Assembly: GCA_036245805.1 (NCBI GenBank)
Contig: BTRK01000002.1
Span: forward strand, 12,086,689 to 12,150,688
Direction: 5' to 3'
DNA: 64,000 bases
Source of the DNA: Pristionchus mayeri
Lineage: Eukaryota; Nematoda; Chromadorea; Rhabditida; Neodiplogasteridae
This document shows positions 58,188 through 64,000 of the stretch, in pieces; position 1 is the stretch's first letter, and every line of letters starts with the position of its first letter. Made by a program: the position numbers and the translations under genes. The notes beneath the pieces are model-generated. The model had not been told where the DNA came from, searched no databases, and saw nothing but the letters and a program-made list of their open reading frames with translations.

Positions 58188-59741
58188 AGGTCAATTATTT
58201 AATGTGAAACAATCGCTAAGCGCGAAATCCAGTGATCGTACGTGTGTCAGTCTTTCTGTTTGTCTTGGCTCTACCTAGTCCATGGTTTCACTTTAATAGT
58301 TGGCCATGCAAATCGTTGAATAAAGGAGAGATTTGTGTTCAGAAGCGAGCTGATGTAACACATTAACGATCAGATATAAGCTTCGCACATTTTCAGACAA
58401 ACACATACTGATTATACTTGTCATTCTGATTTGTGCAAATTGCGATACAATTGGAGAAGATTCCTTTCTTTGGAATAGTTTTGCGAAAGTGGTGTTCAAT
58501 AAGTTATTGTGAAACAATCATGCTTACCATCATCAATATATTGCGATCGATGTTTCACACATTTTAATCGTCTTTCTTGTTCATACGCTATGAACGATTC
58601 AATTAACAATGTATTTGCAATGTTATACTATGTGCATCTACACACTGCCGGTCATTTTTGTTCTCCCTCTATAGTTTAGTTCAAAGGTGTATTGGGTCCA
58701 ACTTATCCTGCATTCGCCTATTATCTCACCTCGATTTCGCTCTCCCATACAGGTTCAAATGCTTTTCGACTTGGAGGTAGGACTTGAGAGAGATATTCCT
58801 GGTCTAGGAGTTCTTTTCCGCTAGAGACCGGACCCGCGGAGAACGCTCTAGACCGAGGCAACAGTTGCAGTGTCCAGAGAGTTCTCTGAGTTGAACGGAC
58901 AGGGACGATGAAATTACATTATTTTCTGAACTTTCACTTTCGGAGCAGCTAGAGGAGGTGGTAATAAATGAATCATAAACAGCGTGGCACCACAATCAAC
59001 GAACGAATAACTCAAATTGAGTGTTTGGGCAGCTTTCGTATTCCGTGAGTACAATGAAGAGGTGACATTTATTTTACAGACTATTCTCGCTGAATTCAGT
59101 CAAGCTAGAGGCAGTAAATCAAAATTATCTTTCAAGATCCACTCATCGAATTACTGGTGTGCGCCCAACACAAATTCTGCACAAATCCTGCGAATCCCTC
59201 ATGTTTCATGGACTTCATTTTGCAAGGAAAGGGGTGGAAGGAAAATGGGACGTTTCATCCATTCATTCCATCCCACGCACGGCGCCGTTGCCAAGCACCG
59301 AATGCCCAATGAGAGAATATCCATAATGCATAGCATCCCTCTACCTCATCTCCCTCCTCTCATTCCCCTCCCACCCTCAGTGACCACTCCCTACCTTTCG
59401 TAGACAGCTAGCACTCAGTCGACTATTCCTTCATCAAGAAGAACGACTAGTTTCTAATATTCATGATGAGTGAATTAAGTCGAATTTTTCCTGCTGCAGT
59501 ATTTCATCAAATTTATTTGTTTACAATTGTTAGTGCTGTCTTTGATCACTCTTCAACTGGCTTATTGTGAATAATCTGTAACGAAAAACACTTGCTGCTC
59601 ATCTAGTCATCATCTAGTCATCTAGTCACTAGTTACCAAGACGCTCGAGTAATTCTAACTGCATTTTTTTCTTGTATTCTCAAGTTGTTTATAAATGCGT
59701 TCCGTTTGTAATAATTCGATGTTTATTACTGTCAATTACAG

Positions 59742-60086
59742 GTTCTCCGATCTAAACTCGGAGATCGTCTTGTTGGAGCAAGAAGACGTTTGAAATATTT
59801 CGAAGAAACGCAATGTTGTGGGTCTCATATCTCATCCGAAAACTTTGATGCACTTGCCGACAGGTGTCACTACACGATTACATCGGCAGCCGACAAGCTC
59901 GATTCCATTGATAGTGTTTCCGAGAATCCAGGAGGTTCTGTCACAACCAGAGCGGCGATGCCCCCACTCAAAACCCTCAACTCAATGACTGACTTGGAGC
60001 ACAGGGATCAGAAGGAAGCATCGACTAAAATACCTCCGTCAGTCGCTTTGAGCGTTATTTTCGTGATATTTTTAAAAAATAGATAG
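59742..60086 (+). CDS. Copy 2 of the small membrane protein, partial
   Basis: Starts after TTACAG with VLRSKLGDRLVGARRRLKYF and continues to a stop at 60086. The copy 1 donor CAG|GTGAGC is replaced by CTTTGAGCG, so the exon reads on into VALSVIFVIFLKNR. A downstream exon homologous to the copy 1 membrane exon still exists (about 60176-60283, MFSTVVLRVSAGLFVILYLI). Either a new C-terminus is used or the gene is decaying. Confidence 0.5.
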   Translation, partial: VLRSKLGDRLVGARRRLKYFEETQCCGSHISSENFDALADRCHYTITSAADKLDSIDSVSENPGGSVTTRAAMPPLKTLNSMTDLEHRDQKEASTKIPPSVALSVIFVIFLKNR

Positions 60087-60283
60087 ATTTTGAGTTCAAA
60101 GTGAGCCTAGTCCGCTGTCGTCTAAGGATCTTTGTTGGTAGTTTTATGGCTGTGTGAGATAGCAGAGTATTGCAGGTTCCATGTTCAGCACTGTTGTCCT
60201 GCGAGTATCAGCCGGCCTGTTTGTAATTCTATACTTAATCCTTGGCTTCACGGTCATTGTCGGTCATGAAAATCGTTGAATAA

Positions 60284-61657
60284 AGAACGACCACGCAAAA
60301 ACGACCAGTTATGAACACACATATTCAGACGAACAAATTACTGATCATACTTGTAATTCTAATTTAATAAAAAATGTGATACATTCGGAGAAGTATCCTC
60401 TCTTTGGTATTTCGAAAGTGTCGGTCAATAAGTTAATGTGAAACTATCGTGCTTACCAACATGAATATATTGCGATCGATGTTTCACTGATTTTAATCGT
60501 ATTTCTCGTTCAAAAGCTGTGGGTGATTGAATTAACAACATCTTTGCAATGTTGCACAGTGTGTATCTGCACTCTGCCTTTTTTGTTCTTGCATTATCCC
60601 TCAATAGTTGAGAAGCTCCCATGTGTATTGGATACAACTTGGTCTGCCTTCTCCGATTATCTCACCGTTCTCACTTTCGCACTCTCCTACAGGTAAAAAT
60701 GCTTTCCGACAGAGGTTGGACTTGAAAAATACCACTGCATAAAATATCTTGTCTTTAAGGGAACTAATTATCTGCTGGTCACCAATAATGCAGATTCTCG
60801 AGTCGTCAGCCTTGCTTCTGGTGAAGCTGGTGAAGTTTGGATCAACGAAACACCCAGTTTCGTTGATACAAGAAGGAACGTGAGGATGGATACAGGATCA
60901 ATTGCTATTTTCCAATCACACCGGAATAAAACGTCCATGCTACATAATCATTTGCATTGAAACTCGAATTTAAGAAGCTTTCACGGAAAAAATGGTCGAA
61001 TCTTCAATTTTCTGCAGAATAAATATCATCTTCTTGAATTTTTTTTGCAAATTTATTCGCTACTATCAGATGTTTTTAGCATTGGAATGCAAGACCTCGG
61101 AAACAAAGAGGAAAACTAAGAATTATGAGTTTTTTAGTCATTACAAGTGCGCGCGAAAATTGTTCTGTGATACGTGTTTCAGTGAAGGTGAAGTAGGGGC
61201 TAACGTAATCGCTCTTTGCTCTCCTATTCGGGTAATATGAAACTCTCCGTTCTGAATAAATTAGCTTTCCGAACCGATCGCAAATAGCGCATCAGTAATC
61301 ATTTGTCAACATGTTAATAGAAACATTAATTGTGAAGTATTGAAGGTTTTTGGTGAAGAAATAGGATTCAGAAATTTTTTCATTTTTTGAATGTTAGATT
61401 ATCAAGTGTCGTCCTAGAAACAAACAAAAACTGTAGAAGATCGGAGTGCCGAGAAATCACATAACATCACATTCCATGTTCTCACGTTGCATCGAGGAGA
61501 TTTTCGATCGCCAATGAATAAATTAAGCAGCTCTCCTTTTTGTCCATTTTGTGCACGTCTCCTTGCGAATACCGGAGCATCGAGCAAAGAATGTACGAGT
61601 ATAAATGTTCCGAGATTTGACTCATTTCACACGTATTTCGGTGAACATTCAAACACC
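60284..61657. other. Mostly unassigned; one Cys-rich exon candidate
   Basis: A segment at about 61071-61230 reads MFLALECKTSETKRKTKN then HYKCARKLFCDTCF after a TATCAG acceptor. The C..C...FC..C arrangement hints at a zinc-binding (B-box or RING-like) exon, but partner exons were not found. Remainder shows no gene. Confidence 0.35.
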
Positions 61658-63735
61658 ATGAAAGACTCTGCCTACCAACATCTTTGCACCATCATATTGG
61701 GAGTAGCTACACTCTTCAGGTCAGGGAAACATATTTGCCAATACATAGTCTTAATTCCCAAAATTTTTTACATGTCCAGATTCATTGGATACGACATATC
61801 TACTTTCATTCTTGAATCACTCATCTACTCTGCTCATGTAAGGGACCCAACCTCAATTATGGAGCACGAGGGATATTATGGGTACTTTAGTAAAATTTTG
61901 TAAGGAATTGCAATATTTTCAATTAAGACAAGCTGTGAAGGAGATCTCAGCATGCCTTTTCACCTTTGTTGTTCCAGTACTTATGAACTACATCTCACCA
62001 AAGGTGAGAACCTGGAAAATCAAATCGAACACTACAGAATTCAGTGGACACTTGTGATCGGATCTAGTTTATTAGCTGTATACTTTGCTTCATTCTTCTT
62101 CCTCAATAATATTACTTATTTGTTGGCAAATATTTTGCTGGGATTCGCGCTGGCTTGTAAGAAATCATTTCCAAAAAAATTCAGTAAAGTCAGATTTTTT
62201 AGTGACTTACGCTTCCTTCTACACTTGCCAGATGACATTCTCATCTGCGAAAACGCTGGCCCGAAATTCTGCCAGAATTCAGGGTATCGCGAGCTTGAGG
62301 TAGTTTGTTTAACAAAACAACTAAAGGGAAAGAGTACATTTCAGTCTGATCTTAAGTGGTCTTTTGTACATGTACACTACGTCAAATCGCGAATCTGCTC
62401 CATCTTTCAGTCTTAGCGATGATCAATATCGCTATTACAGCGAGAGCGAGACCAAGTAAGCAATGATTTCATCCGAATATCAAATTCAAAATTACAGAAC
62501 CCTCTGCCTATTTCTGGTTGGATTTTGCATGATTAATCTCACTCTAACGTGCTGTCTCCCGACTAGAGAGGTAACCAATATCGCAACAATAAGGTCTTTA
62601 TCGGAATTAGATTGACAACTGTGTGTCCACTGAGCGGCTACAACAAAAAGTAGACATTGGAAGCCACTTGAGTGAGTTTTCGATGGAAAAACTATGGCTG
62701 ATGAGTTATATTTCAGAGGTGTCTGTTCTTACTCTGTTTGATCCCGAGATTCTCCTAGTCGTTCCTCGATTTCTCAATCACGGAATTCTAATTTCCTTTC
62801 TCATGAGCATTTACCCCACTTCGCTACAGTATTCCACTCTTCTCGCCGAGGTAATTAAAACCATTGAACCAAATATTCTGGATATTCCTTCAGAAATACC
62901 CAATGCTGACAGCGTACTATGCGTTTGCCATGTGTGCCGGGACTTCATTTTGTACGTTTTAAAAACTTTTTAAAGATAAACTTTCTCAAAATTTTGCCAG
63001 CAATCTATAACAGAATGAACGTACGCAGGTGCTCTGATGGTGACTTCTCTCAATAAGTGCTTCAGCGATTTCGGGTTTCGACCACTATTCAACATCGCTT
63101 CGGGCATTCAGTTAATAGCCTCCATTCAAGCTGGTAAGGATCTATTTTTCTTATCTTCTAACTTGCAAAATTCAGTGTTCACTGTCCCTAATTTGTCAAC
63201 TGCAGTTCCCACCCATGCATCAGCTCTTGTAAAACCGGAGTAAGCAAATTTTAATATATGCAGATTCTACTTTTTTTGGTTTCATTGAACTATAATTTCC
63301 AGTTTGATATGGGTGTGTCTGATAGCGTTCTTGTTGGGGTTCGCAGATTCAGCAAATGCTGCGTCGGGAACAGTCCTGTGTTCGAGGTAAGTAGTCAGGT
63401 TTCAATCGCGTAAATGTACATTTCAGAATATTACCCGGTCGTTCAGCACAAACGTATTCCACGGCAAGATTCTATCGGTCACAAGATTAACTTTTTTTGA
63501 ATATACTTTTTCAGGGCGTAGCAGCATCCGCAATTTTCTTCTGCTCTCCAATCATGACGATGATTTCGCATGCAGTTATTCTGATCTCAATTACGGTAAG
63601 ACAAGCAATTAATGTCTAATTAAGAAAATAAAATCATTTAAGATAATCTCAGCAGTGACATTCAATATTGTTGCAAACAAGATTGTAAACAGAGACAAAG
63701 AGAGAATTCTTCAAAGGTTCTCAAGTGAAGCCTGA
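61658..63735 (+). CDS. UNC-93-like multi-pass membrane protein
   Basis: Sixteen exons in phase: 61658-61719, 61780-61899, 61928-62003, 62045-62156, 62203-62299, 62345-62455, 62498-62570, 62611-62671, 62717-62850, 62894-62951, 63029-63133, 63176-63239, 63303-63386, 63427-63463, 63515-63595, 63643-63735; about 455 aa. Family landmarks in order: FIGYDISTFILESLIYSAH, IMEHEGYYGYF (the H-D-GYYG loop), TFVVPVLMNYISPK, WTLVIGSSLLAVYFASFFF, SSAKTLARNSARIQGIA and a membrane loop YTTSNRESAPSFSLSDD. At least ten hydrophobic helices. UNC-93/DUF895 proteins are MFS-fold; C. elegans UNC-93 regulates a two-pore K+ channel in muscle and nematodes have many paralogues. Exon 14 needs a GC donor (ACG|GCAAGA). 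An upstream in-frame ATG at 61487 would add 57 residues; I prefer 61658 by family length. Confidence 0.85.
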
Positions 63736-63958
63736 GTTGGGCTCAAAAATGCTTTTGTGATTATTGTTCAGGTAGTGTTCAGGGTAATAACGTTCCCTTC
63801 ACCGTTGTTTGTTATAGGTTAAATTCAATATTGTAAATAATTTTGAGGGCGTTTACACAATATTTAGTTAATTTATTTGCTATAGCATTATAAGACATTA
63901 TTCATATTTTGTCACATGATGAGTAGAGAGTCGGAGGAGTGAACTCGATCGCGCTACA

Positions 63959-64000
63959 CCGGATGAGAACCGTCGGATGAGAACCCACTGGATGAGAACC
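63959..64000 (+). repeat. CGGATGAGAACC tandem repeat at window end
   Basis: Three GGATGAGAACC units at 14-15 bp spacing run to the window edge. The unit matches the CGGATGAGAAC core of the hairpin elements at 15405 and 40376. The array may continue beyond the window. Confidence 0.75.

Larger units (their letters stand above)
57060..60560 (+). repeat. Tandem segmental duplication, period about 2.02 kb
   Basis: 57060-58540 and 59080-60560 align along their length: the CACGGCGCCGT block (57273, 59277), the GTTAGCTAGCCCTCAG / ACAGCTAGCACTCAG block (57421, 59404), the exon start GTTCTCCGA (57723, 59742) and the downstream CGATCGATGTTTCAC block (58545, 60474). Divergence is considerable, with indels, so the event is not recent. 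Confidence 0.8.

Overview
The window is eukaryotic and almost certainly nematode DNA. Genes are built of small exons joined by short GT-AG introns ending in TTTTCAG-like acceptors. The gene content is typical of worms: an MSP-domain protein, an UNC-93-family membrane protein, BTB, F-box and RING-H2 genes in tandem or degenerate copies, and a p38-like kinase. Interspersed TACGGTAG/TACTGTAG octamers and GATCAAAGATCAAAGATC repeats, and a density of foldback DNA, suggest a clade V nematode, perhaps a diplogastrid. That placement is inference. Nothing bacterial or CRISPR-like was seen.

Layout. 1-1858: no supported gene. 1859-3220 (-): a short RacGAP/CYK-4-like RhoGAP. 4511-7032 (-): a 17-exon MSP-domain protein with a long charged tail and an antisense tRNA-Lys(CTT) in intron 2. 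8116-10784 (+): a decayed MAPK-like kinase with a hAT-type MITE inside an exon. 11475-17842 (+): two tandem RING-H2 genes with Ala-rich tails, separated by a mariner relic. The second carries a 1-kb palindrome in an intron. 18164-21560 (-): a second RacGAP-like gene whose intron holds a 2.2-kb inverted-repeat element with a C2H2 gene inside it. 22.3-23.1 kb: a MITE beside a copied piece of that C2H2 gene. 23.3-26.3 kb (-): two candidate single-pass membrane genes. 26505-31470 (-): a multi-exon Cys-containing (PAN-like) gene with a 2.8-kb palindrome in its last large intron. 31.5-34.6 kb: mariner-type MITE and a 1.9-kb palindrome. 36885-39871 (+): an F-box gene. 40193-40264 (-): a fragment of a third RING paralogue. 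41305-45727 (+): a 22-exon type I membrane protein (518 aa), unrecognised. 46901-50520 (+): a BTB pseudogene broken by a LINE. 51392-53510 (+): its intact BTB paralogue. 54411-54895 (+): a 93-aa protein with a TATA box. 57.1-60.6 kb: a tandem duplication carrying two small membrane-protein genes. 61658-63735 (+): a complete UNC-93-like transporter-family gene.

Most models were assembled by hand. Where exon phases close across all junctions (MSP gene, both RING genes, RacGAP copy 1, the 518-aa gene, BTB copy 2, the 93-aa gene, UNC-93-like) confidence is high. Genes are not organised as pathways. The common theme is fast-evolving, duplicated gene families (RING, BTB, F-box, RhoGAP) embedded in foldback and mariner/hAT-type elements, several of which sit inside introns or have broken coding exons.
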